Positions 23,187-32,595 of a stretch of DNA of 64,000 nt are shown one piece after another. The notes under the pieces were generated by a model. That model saw only the letters and a list, made by a program, of their open reading frames with translations, was not told the origin of the DNA and ran no database searches. The number at the start of each line of letters is the position of its first letter. Position 1 is the stretch's first letter. A program made the translations under genes and the position numbers. The stretch lies in the NCBI GenBank assembly GCA_008330645.1, contig VLTN01000022.1, positions 310,001-374,000 on the forward strand. Reading direction: 5' to 3'. This DNA is from Cafeteria roenbergensis. Lineage: Eukaryota > Sar > Bigyra > Bicosoecida > Cafeteriaceae.

Positions 23187-23750
23187 ATGATCATTGCGCC
23201 CAGCAGGCCCGGCCCGCGGCCCGAGGCGGGAGGGCAACGGCTGCGCAACGTGGCGCTGGTTGTGCTGGTGGTGCTGGTGGCGTTGGCGGGGGAGGTGGCC
23301 GCCAAGCGCAAGCGGAACCTGCAAAAGAGCATCTGGGAACCCCTTGCAATCCTCGGCATCATCATAGCATGCTTGGTGGTGCCGCTGCTGGTGATGCTGG
23401 TGTGGCGCGTGGCGGCAGACCCGGCCACCCCGCTGATTGCAAAAGAGCTGTGGTTCAAGCTCAAGGAGTGCTGCTGTGACGACGGCAGGTGGCGTGCCAG
23501 GCAGCGGCATGCGACCCGCAGGGCTCGACGGGAGGCAGACGCAAGCGGATTCCCGTCTGACCGTCACGGAGACGCTGGCGAGGCAGACGAGGGCGAGCTG
23601 TCTGTGGACGATGTCAGGCTGCTGCGGCGGGCGCGCAGAGAGCGGCGCGAGGACAGGCGCGATCGCCGCCGCAACCTGGAACAGCTAGCCGATGAGGTCC
23701 TGGCGGACGACCTGCGCCGGGCGGTGGAAGAGGCCGCAGCGAGACAGTGA
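23187..23750 (+). CDS. Small single-pass membrane protein, family unknown
   Basis: Predicted 187 residues. After a short basic start, a hydrophobic stretch (NVALVVLVVLVALAGEVAA) looks like a signal peptide. A second hydrophobic segment, LAILGIIIACLVVPLLVMLV, is a good transmembrane helix. It is followed by a Cys cluster (KECCCDD) and then a long, highly charged Arg/Glu/Asp-rich cytoplasmic-type tail likely to be helical. The ATG at 23187 is chosen because the hydrophobic leader begins just after it; the frame is open much further upstream but opposite the V-ATPase gene. No family is recognised. The gene is head-to-head with V-ATPase subunit d (377 bp between starts). Confidence 0.6.
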   Translation: MIIAPSRPGPRPEAGGQRLRNVALVVLVVLVALAGEVAAKRKRNLQKSIWEPLAILGIIIACLVVPLLVMLVWRVAADPATPLIAKELWFKLKECCCDDGRWRARQRHATRRARREADASGFPSDRHGDAGEADEGELSVDDVRLLRRARRERREDRRDRRRNLEQLADEVLADDLRRAVEEAAARQ

Positions 23751-24030
23751 GGACCCGGCTGTCAGCCCGGCGCGCTTGGCAGCTGGCAACCAGCGGGCGT
23801 GGCGCTCACCCTCGCCCCGTCACCGCCACTCCGGCCGCGGCGGCAGCGGCGGCGCATTGCCAGCACGCCAGGTCGCGAGCTCCCTCGAAGCCGATGGCTG
23901 GCCCGCGCAGGGCTGCGGGGCCGGGCACGGCGTCGCGCTGCGACTAAATCGAGCGCGAATGACGCAAACGCGACGAATCACCTTTCAGCGCACGCACGCG
24001 CGCTCGCTCACACACGCACACACCCTTTCG
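23751..24030. other. Spacer with CA-rich stretch
   Basis: No gene seen. The part at 23985-24025 is rich in CA/CG dinucleotides and leads directly into the duplicated gene fragment. Confidence 0.4.
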
Positions 24031-24200
24031 GCACGCCGTCGTGGCACGGGGCGCGGGAGTGCACACCGCGGAGCTGGACGTGGCGCTGAGCGAGCCGCTG
24101 CGCGCGCTGGAGTTTGCGAGCCGCATACGGCCGGGCTGGCTGGCGCGGACCGGTCCCAAGCCGCTGGCATGAGCGTCTCAGGTGCGCGTTTGTGCGTGCG
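24031..24200 (+). pseudogene. Displaced copy of the 3' end of the TSNAXIP1-like gene
   Basis: About 150 bp match the last coding codons and the start of the 3' UTR of the gene at 40475-43666 (minus strand) with about 15 mismatches by eye. The frame and stop codon are kept: VHTAELDVALSEP and GWLARTGPKPLA here against VHPSELDVALSEP and GWLARSGPKPLA there. Weaker similarity runs on past the stop to about 24230. No preceding exon is visible on this strand, as the small membrane-protein gene lies directly upstream. Eight of the 37 residues after GVH differ, suggesting weak or no constraint. It could alternatively be the last exon of an unrecognised gene. Confidence 0.75.
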
Positions 24201-24603
24201 TGATTCCAGCACGGGCGCATGCGCTCGAGCGCGCTTGTGCAGCCCAGCTTCCTTGGCGAAACAAATCAGATTCATTCAACTGCGGAACACTTGCAGCGAC
24301 TATCAGCTGCCAAGGGCGTTGCGGATCTTCTCACTCGACGCTTCACTCCGCCTCGCGCGCTCGCCCCCGTTCGCGGAGCAAGCCGAGCCAGTGAGCTTGA
24401 CGGGCAGCCCGTCCATCTGACAGGCATGACCACCCCTGGGCGTGGGGCGGCAGCTCTTTTGAACTGCTTGCCGCCCTGGGGGGTTGGAAGGGGGGACAGC
24501 GAGCCACTTGTTGTTTCCTGAAGGTCTCGCGCGCGTTGCTCGCCCTCGCCATTCCCGTGCAGTGGCCGATCGCGACGCAGTTGGACATCAAGGCCACACG
24601 CAC
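24201..24603. other. Spacer upstream of the TPR gene
   Basis: Apart from the fading tail of the duplicated fragment, no gene or repeat is recognised; it probably holds the promoter and 5' UTR of the next gene. Confidence 0.4.
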
Positions 24604-27600
24604 ATGGACGACGGGCTGTATGTAGCCGGTGGTGCTGGTGCTGGGCTGCACGACGGCGCACGTGTGCGTCCAGGGGAAGACGGTTGTCCTGGGTACCTCA
24701 GCGAAGGCAGCCACGCCGCGCATCCAGCCAAGAGCGAGGGACACGGAGCAGCTTCTCGCGTAGAGGGTCATGGCTCTCATCAAGCCTTGCCTTTCGTCGC
24801 AGCCGAGCCCCCGCAAGAGACCATCGGCGACCGCGCCTTGCGACTGCGCAACCAGCCCACGTTGACCAACCACGAACACCAAGAACGCCTGAGGGAGCTC
24901 GGCGAAGCCAGGCGGGAGTTCCAGCGCATCACGGAGGGCGCCGCAGATGCCATCGCCCGGGCCTTCCACGACGCCAAGCAGCGCAAGCGCCGCGGCGACG
25001 CCAGGACGCTTCAGGCCATCACACAGGAGCGCGTGAACCGGATGCCAGGCGGGGAGGCCCTGACCGTGGTGGAAGGAGGCATTGCGGGCGGCGTCAAGGT
25101 GGCCGACCGCAGCACGGGGGCCTTCTTCAAGATCGCCGAGGACACGGTGGACATCTACCAGGGCTCATCGGTGATGGCGGACAAGGCGGCCAAGCACGAG
25201 CTGGCCATGCTCACGCACCTCCACGACGCCGACGAAACGCGGCTGCTGACGGTGCCGCTGGCGTCGTGCGTGGACGTGACGGTGCGCGATGCCGAGGGGC
25301 GTGTCGAGGGCGTGTACCGAGTGCAGGGCTTCTCCCGCCACGCTGTCAGCGGCCGTACGCTGCGGGTGGGATCGGACGACGGCCGGGTCACACTGCACGT
25401 GTGCGCGGCGCTGGACAGCGTGGCGGAGGAGCTGGCGGCGGGGCTGCACCTGGCCCCGAGTCGAATGGCTCCTACCTCAGGCTGGTTCACGCGGCACGAG
25501 TACCGGAGGGTGCGGGGCGCCAGGGACGCGGCCCGCTTCCCGCATGCAGGACCGGCCACGGACGCGCTGCTGGAGAGCGCGGGGGCGGGCCGGCATGCGG
25601 CCGAGAGCTCGGGAGTGTGTGCGCAGGTGGAGGCGGAGCACGGCGTGGTGCTGGACCCGCTGCGGCCGGTGCACGCGGATCACAGCGCCACTGAGGCCAG
25701 CGATGCCGGAGGTGTCACCAGGCGCCTGCCGTTCGATGTGGAGCTGCACGCGCTGCCGTGGGGCGAGGTGGTGCTGCTGGACACGCACCGGCTGTGCATC
25801 CCCGACGTGGTGGGCGATGCCGAGGCTGCAGGCGGCGGTGGCGGCGGCCAGGTGGCAATCGTGTGGGCTGCTGCTGGCGCGGCGGCGGCTGCTGCAGCAG
25901 CTTCGGCTATGCCCTCGCCCGCGGCGCTGCATGTGGTGTCTCTGCCAGACACGGGGCTTGACAACGAGGCCCTGGCCACGCAAGCTGCACGGAGCGTGGG
26001 CCTGCTGTCAGACGCAGCACGGCCTGAGTGGTGGGAGGCCGACCTGGACCCGATGGCGTCGTGCTGCGGCGTGTCCGTGCTGGAGTCGCGCGATGGCCAC
26101 CTGCGGGTGCTGCTGCCGCGGCCTGGCCGGTACTGGAGGGCAACCCACCTGACGGCACTCTTCCGGCCCGAGGCGGCGGCTGTGCTGCGGGAGGCGGGGG
26201 CGGAACCAGTGTCTCCTGATGCTGTGCTGTCAGGCGGAGCTGATGGCGATGGTGTCGAGAGAGCGCGACTGGTGGCGGCTCACGGTGTGCTGCTGGGTGC
26301 TGACAACTTGCGCAGGGCGGCCGATGCGGTGGAGGAGCAGCTGGTCGAGTGCTGGCGGTCGGGGCGGGGCGACGACGTGGCCTCCGTGCGGGGCGCGGTC
26401 AAGGCCGGCCTTCACTCCCGCGGGCTGGGACTGCGGCACGCGTGGACGGTGCTGGCCGTGCTGCTGGACCGAGCAGCCGAGTGCGAGGCTGGCGGTGCCC
26501 TCGACCCGGCGGTGATTGGCACCGCGGTGGCGTGCGCGAGTCTGCCGAGCCCCGGGACGAGCGCAGCGGCCGCGCTGGAACGTTTGGTCGCGTCAGGGTC
26601 AGCAAACTGCAGTCGGGACACGTCGTGGGTCCTCGCATGCAGTGTAGCTCGCGGAGTGGCGGCAAGGGGGCGAGGGGTGCCAGCCGCGACGATGTCTGCG
26701 CTCGCTGCGGCGGTGGCCGCCGGCGGAGCGAGCTTTGCGCAGGCGTGGGCGGCCTTGCAGGAGGGTTGCATGCGACGCGTCAGGCTTTCCGGTGCTGGGG
26801 CGCTTCGCGCACGCTCTGCAACTGAGCTGGCGTATGGGGAGGCAGCTGATGCTCGAGCTGGTCAGGCAATCGCAACGCAGCTGCGCGGGCTCCAGCTCAT
26901 GCAGGTGTTGGGGTGCGCCGGCCCTCGTGAGCCTCGCGCTGCTGCCACCCTGTCGCTGGCTCGGACGCTGGCTCGTGCAGTCGCGCAAAAGAAATTGGCG
27001 GTGCTTGGGCTGCTCGCGGCCGCGAGTCATCATCAAGCAAACTCGGCGCTGCAACGGAGCTGCGCCGTCGCCCTCCACGGCGTGGGGGAGGCCAGTGCGG
27101 CTCTGGAGCTTCTGGAGGCGTGCACGCACATCCGGCTCGCATCGCCGAACGAGGACGATCCCGAGTTTGCCCACTCCTGCTTTGAAAAGGCCCAGTGTTT
27201 GCACACCCTTGGCAAGCTCCAGGAGGCGCTGGAGCAGCTGCACCGATGCAAGGACATATGCACGACGGTGCTGGGCCCAGCACACCAGTTTTCTGTCACC
27301 GCGATGGTTGGACTTGCGAGGTGTTTGGGGGATCTCGGCAAGAACCATGAAGCGCTGGAGTTGCTGGAGCAGTGCCAGGCCGTGGAGGAATCCGCCGGGC
27401 GCGGCGGACAACTGACTCATGCTCGCACTCTCATTGCGACGGCGCATTGCAGGCTCCGCATGGGCCAGTACGCGATGGCACTGGATTTGCTCAGGCAGTG
27501 CGAGCGGATCCAGGCATCTGCCCTAGGCATGGGCACCCCGGAGTTCGCGCGGACACTCTGCACGGCGGCCCAGTGTCGACTCTGCCTCGGCGATTACGAC

Positions 27601-28377
27601 ACAGCGCTTGAGCTGCTTGGGCGGTCCAAGAAGGTATTCACCACTGTGCTGAGCGAGCACAGCGCACTTTTCGCGCACTGTCTGACCTGCGAGGCTCAGT
27701 GTTGGCGACACAAGGGAGAGCCTGCAGCTGCGCTGACGGTGCTGGGCCGATGCAAGGAAATCCAAGAGTCCGCATTGGAGCGGACCCATCCGGCTGTTGC
27801 TCGCACGCTGGTCACCATGGGCCAGTGTTGGCTGGAGCTGAAGGAGCCTGATCAAGGGATTGAGCTGCTTGAGCAGGGCCTGTCAGTCTTCGCCGCTTCT
27901 GTTGAGGCGGACCACCCGGATTGCGCAGCGGCCATGCTGTCACTGGCGCACTGCAGGATGGCCAGGCGCGAATTCCATGCAGCAGTTCATCTCCTCCAGC
28001 GCTGTGAGCGCATCCAGCAAGCTGTGGCAGGCCCCGACAGCCCGGAAGTGGCTCGCACTTGGCTTGCCATGGCGCAGTGCATGGTCCAGGTTGACAGGCT
28101 TGACACGGCACTGACGATGCTAGAGAGCTGCAGGAGGGTTTTCGCTGCATCGCCCGGCGAAGACCACCCAACGTTTGCCAAGACTCTCTTCACGATGGCA
28201 CAGTGTCGCATGAACAAGGGCGAGTTCGATGAGGCCTTCGGTCTGGCAGAACGAGCCGAGCGCATCTTTGCCACAAAGGGTAACCCGTTTGCCAAAGCGT
28301 GCGCGCAGCTTCAGCAGATGTGCCTTGAAGGTCAGCGACGGATAGCGCCTGGCCCCCGCCGCAAGTCCAACAATTGA
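24604..28377 (+). CDS. Clu-like domain protein with C-terminal TPR array
   Basis: From the ATG at 24604 the frame gives 1,257 residues; convincing protein sequence starts only near 24810, where an acceptor-like CGCAG stands, so a short spliced first exon (for instance from the ATG at 24769) is possible. The N-terminal half (GGVKVADRSTGAFFKIAED, HELAMLTHLHDADETRLLTVPL, then VVLLDTHRLCIP) resembles in layout the Clu-type domain in which a variable ligand-like fold ends in an 'LLDTARLFPP' motif; this is inference. The C-terminal 430 residues hold about ten tandem repeats of 42 residues (27061-28260), the length of kinesin-light-chain-type TPRs, with pattern A-[QH]-C-R, then G, then ALELL and a second Cys. 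Such arrays bind proteins. Substrate and partner are unknown. Confidence 0.75.
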   Translation: MDDGLYVAGGAGAGLHDGARVRPGEDGCPGYLSEGSHAAHPAKSEGHGAASRVEGHGSHQALPFVAAEPPQETIGDRALRLRNQPTLTNHEHQERLRELGEARREFQRITEGAADAIARAFHDAKQRKRRGDARTLQAITQERVNRMPGGEALTVVEGGIAGGVKVADRSTGAFFKIAEDTVDIYQGSSVMADKAAKHELAMLTHLHDADETRLLTVPLASCVDVTVRDAEGRVEGVYRVQGFSRHAVSGRTLRVGSDDGRVTLHVCAALDSVAEELAAGLHLAPSRMAPTSGWFTRHEYRRVRGARDAARFPHAGPATDALLESAGAGRHAAESSGVCAQVEAEHGVVLDPLRPVHADHSATEASDAGGVTRRLPFDVELHALPWGEVVLLDTHRLCIPDVVGDAEAAGGGGGGQVAIVWAAAGAAAAAAAASAMPSPAALHVVSLPDTGLDNEALATQAARSVGLLSDAARPEWWEADLDPMASCCGVSVLESRDGHLRVLLPRPGRYWRATHLTALFRPEAAAVLREAGAEPVSPDAVLSGGADGDGVERARLVAAHGVLLGADNLRRAADAVEEQLVECWRSGRGDDVASVRGAVKAGLHSRGLGLRHAWTVLAVLLDRAAECEAGGALDPAVIGTAVACASLPSPGTSAAAALERLVASGSANCSRDTSWVLACSVARGVAARGRGVPAATMSALAAAVAAGGASFAQAWAALQEGCMRRVRLSGAGALRARSATELAYGEAADARAGQAIATQLRGLQLMQVLGCAGPREPRAAATLSLARTLARAVAQKKLAVLGLLAAASHHQANSALQRSCAVALHGVGEASAALELLEACTHIRLASPNEDDPEFAHSCFEKAQCLHTLGKLQEALEQLHRCKDICTTVLGPAHQFSVTAMVGLARCLGDLGKNHEALELLEQCQAVEESAGRGGQLTHARTLIATAHCRLRMGQYAMALDLLRQCERIQASALGMGTPEFARTLCTAAQCRLCLGDYDTALELLGRSKKVFTTVLSEHSALFAHCLTCEAQCWRHKGEPAAALTVLGRCKEIQESALERTHPAVARTLVTMGQCWLELKEPDQGIELLEQGLSVFAASVEADHPDCAAAMLSLAHCRMARREFHAAVHLLQRCERIQQAVAGPDSPEVARTWLAMAQCMVQVDRLDTALTMLESCRRVFAASPGEDHPTFAKTLFTMAQCRMNKGEFDEAFGLAERAERIFATKGNPFAKACAQLQQMCLEGQRRIAPGPRRKSNN
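27061..28262 (+). repeat. About ten 126-bp TPR coding repeats
   Basis: Protein-level repeats of 42 residues with conserved Ala-x-Cys and Leu-Leu positions; the DNA units have diverged, so this is an old array. Confidence 0.85.
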
Positions 28378-28928
28378 GTCACAGACGCAGGCTTCGAGAC
28401 GCCACTGTGAGGCTTCCCCGACGTGCTGGGTGCCGTGGTGCCTGTACCCCACCCCTCCCTCAAGTCGCGCGTGCTCTCCCGCGGATGCAGTTCCGGGGCG
28501 GGGGGGGGGGGCGTGACTGCCCATATCCAAGCTTCGGGGTGCAGCCCCGAGGCCCGGCACCTGGAGCCAACAGCCACTGCTAGCCTGCACCGCAGCGATG
28601 CTTGGACGATGCGTCACTCTCGTGCGACTTCCTTTGCAGCTTTTGACGAGCGGCGAGCAGGCGAGGCTCAATGGCAAAAGCGGCGCGCGCCTCCGTGTGG
28701 TGTTCCAGCGGAGAGTGTCCGGTGCATCGCAGCAGGGGTGGTAGATTGTGCGTGCTTGATTGAGTCCCCCCCCCACCCAGCCCAACGCGAGGGAGAAATG
28801 TTTGGGGGTGTGGCCAGGAGAGCTCATGCCTCGAAAAAAAGAGCACACGCACGCACACGCTGACACACACACACTGACACGCGCCAGGCTGAGCGCGGTG
28901 CAGACGCGCGAAGTAGCTCGTGGCACCC
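28378..28928. other. Convergent spacer with G run and CA microsatellite
   Basis: No gene seen. It holds a 12-base G run at 28500-28511, an A-rich run at 28833-28841 and a CA/CG dinucleotide stretch at 28845-28890 next to the MNS1 stop. Confidence 0.5.
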
Positions 28929-30371
28929 CTACAGAGCGTCCCTGCCGTGGCGCAGCAGCCTGGCGTCGTCCTCGCCCTTGATCACGCCCTTTGGCAGGAA
29001 TTCGCGCAGGGCAGCGCCCTCTTCGGCGAGCAGCTGGCGGCGCGCCTCCTCCACCACGCGGCGTCGGAACTCTTCCTTGGCCCTTGCCTCGGCCTCCAGC
29101 CTGGCCTCGGCCTCGCGCTGGGCCTCGAACAGCGCCCTGCGCTCGGCAGAGAGCCGGGCAAGCTCTCGCTTGTGCTCGTCGTCCCGGGCGCGTTTGGCGG
29201 CCTCTGCCGCGTCGGCCTTTGCCTTGGCTGCTGCCATCTGCCTCTGGAGCACCGCCTCCATCGCCGCCTCCTCCCCTGCCCGCTTGCGGGCAGCGGCCTC
29301 GCGCTGCCTCTTGGCCTCCTCCATGGCCACCTGCATGTCCGCCCGCATGCGCTGCTGGCGCTCGGCTTCCTCGCGAGCCGCGGCCAGCCGCCGCGCCTCC
29401 GCCTCCTCCTCCACCAGGAGCCACCGCAGCTCCTCCTCCTCCTCTGCCTTGCGCCGGCGCGCCTCCTCCTCCTCCACGATGCGCTTGTACGCGCCCTCCT
29501 TGGCCCTGGCCTCGTCCCCGCGCCGCGCTGCCTCGGCCTCCTCCCGCGCCGCGACGGACCGGAGGTGCTCTGCCATGCGGCGCTCCTCCTCGCGCTCGGC
29601 CGCGCGCTGGGCCTGGATCTGCCGCTGCCGCTCAGCCTGAAACTCGAACATCTCTCGCGCGGCCTTTTCCTTGGCAGCCGCCGCCTCGGCCCGCTCCCGC
29701 TCGTCCTCCTCGCGGACGCGCCGCAGCACGTCGTCCACCATCTTGCGCTCCGTCTGCTCGGCCTCCTCCTCGGCCAGGAACCGCTCAAACTCCTTCCGCA
29801 CGGCCTGCTCGCGAGTCTCCCGCGCAAAGGCGGCCTGTTTCTGCCGCGCTTCTTCGGCCTTGCGGGCCTCGGCCTCGGCCGCTGCGCGCATCTGCTCCTC
29901 CTTGAGCCGGTCCCAGCGCGCCGCGTCCTCCCGCTCGGCCGCTGCAATCTCTTCGCGCTCCTTGCGCTGCGCGGCAAGCGTCTTGTTCACGCGCGCCATG
30001 CGCAGCTTCTCCTGCAGCTCGCGCAGCTCGGGGTCGGCTTCCACGATGCGCTGCACCTCGCGCCGCCTCGTCTCCTCCTCGGTGCGCCGCCGCTCCAGCT
30101 CCACGGCGAGCTTCTCGTCGATTTCGTGCTCGCGGTGCTGCCGGCGGGTCACCGTGGCCTTTTTCCGCTGCATGTCGGCGAAGACCATTTCCGACGCGCG
30201 GCGCGCCTGCTCGTTGGCTCGCCGGCGCGCCGCCACGGTCTCCTCCCGCGAGTTGGCCGCGCCTTGTGTGGTCATCTGGGCGGCAAAGCGGCGCAAGTCT
30301 GCCGTCTGCGCCTCTGCGCGCCGCTGCATCTCCATGCGCCGGTCCTGGGCGCTCATGAATCGGCTGGACAT
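28929..30371 (-). CDS. MNS1: MNS1-type axonemal coiled-coil protein (TPH domain)
   Basis: Single exon, 480 residues, almost entirely charged coiled coil rich in Glu, Arg and Ala. Order and wording match MNS1 of the trichohyalin/plectin-homology group: PELRELQEKLRMARVNKTLAAQ corresponds to the human IELRELEKKLKAAYMNKERAAQ block, here cited in part; KMVDDVLRRVREED and a C-terminal FLPKGVIKGEDDARLL correspond to further conserved blocks. The length agrees with the usual 490 or so. Family role: a protein inside the axonemal doublet microtubules and linked to outer-arm dynein docking, needed for normal flagella. The start is the first ATG of the frame. It is head-to-head with the Kelch gene (485 bp between starts). 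Confidence 0.85.
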   Translation of the reverse strand: MSSRFMSAQDRRMEMQRRAEAQTADLRRFAAQMTTQGAANSREETVAARRRANEQARRASEMVFADMQRKKATVTRRQHREHEIDEKLAVELERRRTEEETRRREVQRIVEADPELRELQEKLRMARVNKTLAAQRKEREEIAAAEREDAARWDRLKEEQMRAAAEAEARKAEEARQKQAAFARETREQAVRKEFERFLAEEEAEQTERKMVDDVLRRVREEDERERAEAAAAKEKAAREMFEFQAERQRQIQAQRAAEREEERRMAEHLRSVAAREEAEAARRGDEARAKEGAYKRIVEEEEARRRKAEEEEELRWLLVEEEAEARRLAAAREEAERQQRMRADMQVAMEEAKRQREAAARKRAGEEAAMEAVLQRQMAAAKAKADAAEAAKRARDDEHKRELARLSAERRALFEAQREAEARLEAEARAKEEFRRRVVEEARRQLLAEEGAALREFLPKGVIKGEDDARLLRHGRDAL

Positions 30372-30856
30372 TTGTGCGCAACCAAGCGCGGGGGCGAACC
30401 TCCGGGACGGTGGGAGCAGACGTGCGGCCTGGCGTCCTTGGGCGCGAGGGTCGGCCGCAGGGGTGCGCGTGTAGGAGAGGGGGGCGGGGGGGCGGGGCCT
30501 GGTCGCGGTCCGGGGAACGCAGGTGCGCCCGCCGCCCGCTCGCGCGCTGCATGGCCGTTCGCGCCGGCCGCTGCCGTTGCCGCCGGCGGCAGAGCCGTTG
30601 GCGCGGTCGCGACGATCGGCGCCGGCAGCGGCCCGACAGCGCCCCCCTCCCGCGCCCCACAGCGCCCGTGCGCCCGTGCGCCCGTGCGTGCGTGCGTAAA
30701 CGCGCGTCGCGTGGCGAGCGGTCGGCGCGAGCCAGGCTAGTCTCCCGGCGCCCGCGGCCGGTGTTCGGCGCCCCGGTTGGCCATCCCAGAGTGCTCCCCG
30801 CGCCCAGAGGCGCCCGCTCCTTGCGTCGCCGGCCCGCTCGTCCGGCGGCCTGCGCC
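30372..30856. promoter_or_regulatory. Shared upstream region of MNS1 and the Kelch gene
   Basis: 485 bp between divergent start codons. It contains short direct repeats of GTGCGCCC and GTGC at about 30661-30700. Promoter function is inferred from position only. Confidence 0.4.
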
Positions 30857-32236
30857 ATGGCGGCCGCGTTTGCTGCGTCGGTGCACGGCGTGCGAGGCGC
30901 GCCCGTCGGGGCTCCGGACTCGGCAGCGTCCACGGACACCGGCGCGGAGGGCGTCGCCGAGTGGACCGTGCCCCTGCTGGACGGGAAGCCGCCCCCCGCG
31001 CGCGGCGGACAGGCCGGCCTGCTCATCGGCAACCTGTTCATCGTCTTCGGAGGCACGTTCTTCAAGGAAAAGTTCCGCTACTTGAACGACTTGTGGGTGG
31101 TGGACACGGACTCCATGCAGTGGCACAAGCCGTCGGCGGAAGGCCGGGCGCCCTCGGCAAGGTATGGCCACGCCGCCGCCGTCGTGGGCACGTCTGTTTA
31201 CGTGTTCGGAGGCAAGGGCCCGGGCAGCTCCGTGCACAACGACCTGCACCGGCTGGACGTGGAGCGCTGGACCTGGTCGCTCGTCCCCTCCACCACCGCG
31301 CCGCCCCTGGGGCGCTTCGGCCACTCCATGGCAGCGGTGGGTGACAAGCTGGTGATGTTCGGGGGGTGGGACGGGTCTACCATGTTCAACGACTTGTGGG
31401 TGTTCGACACCGCCGCGGCGTCGTGGGTGAAGCCGGCGGTGGACGGCCCCCCGCCGAGCCCCCGCCACGGCCACAGCCTGCTGCTGGCCCCAGCGGCCAA
31501 CCGGCTGGTCGTGTGGGGCGGCTGGGCGGAGTCGCCGCGGGGCCTCCCCGACTACCGCAGCGACGGCCGGGCTCTCAACCCCGACACCATGACGTGGGAG
31601 CGTCTCCGGGTCACGGGGGAGCGACCCACCGGGCGGTACTGGCACTCGGCTGGCATGGTCGCAGACCGCTACATGGTCGTCTGCGGCGGGTGGGGGGCCT
31701 CCGAGATGGACGCCTCGGCCAAGGAGGCCGCGGCGGCGTCGCAGGCGGCTGGCGTCACCGGGGGGGCTTCGGCGGCGGCCGGCCGCTCGGGCCTTGCCGC
31801 CCGCGCCGCAGCGGCCGCAGCGGCGGCGCCGCGTCGCTCGCGGTCGCTGTGGGTGCTGGACACAGTGGAGCGGGTCTGGGCCCAGCCCGTGGCGGCGGGC
31901 CGGCACCTGGGCGTGCGCTACGGGCAGAGCCTTGCGGTGCTAGGACCCTTCGGGCTGCTGTTCGGGGGCTGGGACGGAGTGAAGAGCCGCGCCGACATCA
32001 CGCAGCTGGACCTCACCCCGGTGCTCGGCGACGTGGGGTCGGCGTCCATTGCGGACGACGCCTCGGCCGAGGCTGCGGCGGCAGAGCACGGCCACCAGCA
32101 CGCGCACGCGCACGACGGCGACAGGGACTTCAGCGGCGGGCCGGCGGGCGCGCATGACGGGGGCTTCGGCGACGAGTACGGCGCCGGCTACGGCGGCGAG
32201 GAGGGGGACTATGCTGACGGCGACTACGCCCAGTGA
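30857..32236 (+). CDS. Kelch-repeat beta-propeller protein
   Basis: Single exon, 459 residues from the ATG at 30857. Six Kelch units are readable, each with a hydrophobic strand ending in Gly-Gly and a later aromatic turn: LFIVFGGTFF, SVYVFGGKGP, KLVMFGGWDG, RLVVWGGWAE, YMVVCGGWGA and GLLFGGWDG, with NDLW and R-x-GH motifs between them. This fits the cytosolic RABEPK/KLHDC group of six-blade propellers that lack BTB domains. After unit five is an Ala/Ser-rich insert (31700-31830). The C-terminus is a low-complexity tail rich in His, Gly, Tyr and Asp (HGHQHAHAHDGD). No catalytic residues are expected; the partner is unknown. Confidence 0.85.
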   Translation: MAAAFAASVHGVRGAPVGAPDSAASTDTGAEGVAEWTVPLLDGKPPPARGGQAGLLIGNLFIVFGGTFFKEKFRYLNDLWVVDTDSMQWHKPSAEGRAPSARYGHAAAVVGTSVYVFGGKGPGSSVHNDLHRLDVERWTWSLVPSTTAPPLGRFGHSMAAVGDKLVMFGGWDGSTMFNDLWVFDTAAASWVKPAVDGPPPSPRHGHSLLLAPAANRLVVWGGWAESPRGLPDYRSDGRALNPDTMTWERLRVTGERPTGRYWHSAGMVADRYMVVCGGWGASEMDASAKEAAAASQAAGVTGGASAAAGRSGLAARAAAAAAAAPRRSRSLWVLDTVERVWAQPVAAGRHLGVRYGQSLAVLGPFGLLFGGWDGVKSRADITQLDLTPVLGDVGSASIADDASAEAAAAEHGHQHAHAHDGDRDFSGGPAGAHDGGFGDEYGAGYGGEEGDYADGDYAQ

Positions 32237-32595
32237 GACTGCGTGGGTCGCTCGCTGCCGAACGCAGGCTGGCAAACAAGCGAAAGCAGCCCTTGGCAGG
32301 TTGGCACGCGCCCTCTCAGCACACGTGAACGCCAACGGCTCGATGTGCCGCGCACGTTGGGCGCGTGGCTCGGCCTGTGCCAGTCGGCGGTCTCCCGTTG
32401 AGTGCGCGTAGGGCGCGTCAAGCCGCGGTCGACAGCGTGCTTGGCAGAGCCGATCCCGCGCAGCAGCTCGCCGGGCAGCACAGCGCGGCCGGCAGCGGCC
32501 CGCGGAAGAGATACGCACCCCAAACATTCGCTGGGGAGCACGGGCTGGCTGGCTGCGCAAGACAGTCGGGCGGACGGCGAGGGCCTGGGCGCCGG
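32237..32595. other. Spacer between the Kelch gene and OST1
   Basis: No gene or repeat seen; likely 3' UTR of the Kelch gene and promoter of OST1. Confidence 0.4.

Noticed and set aside
23985-24275. Minus-strand frame similar to one at 40456-40653 on the plus strand
   Set aside because: Both are antisense readings of the duplicated 3' gene fragment, not separate proteins.
30374-30856. N-terminal extension of the Kelch protein
   Set aside because: The extension is Arg/Pro-rich, has no ATG start of its own worth keeping and overlaps the divergent promoter region.
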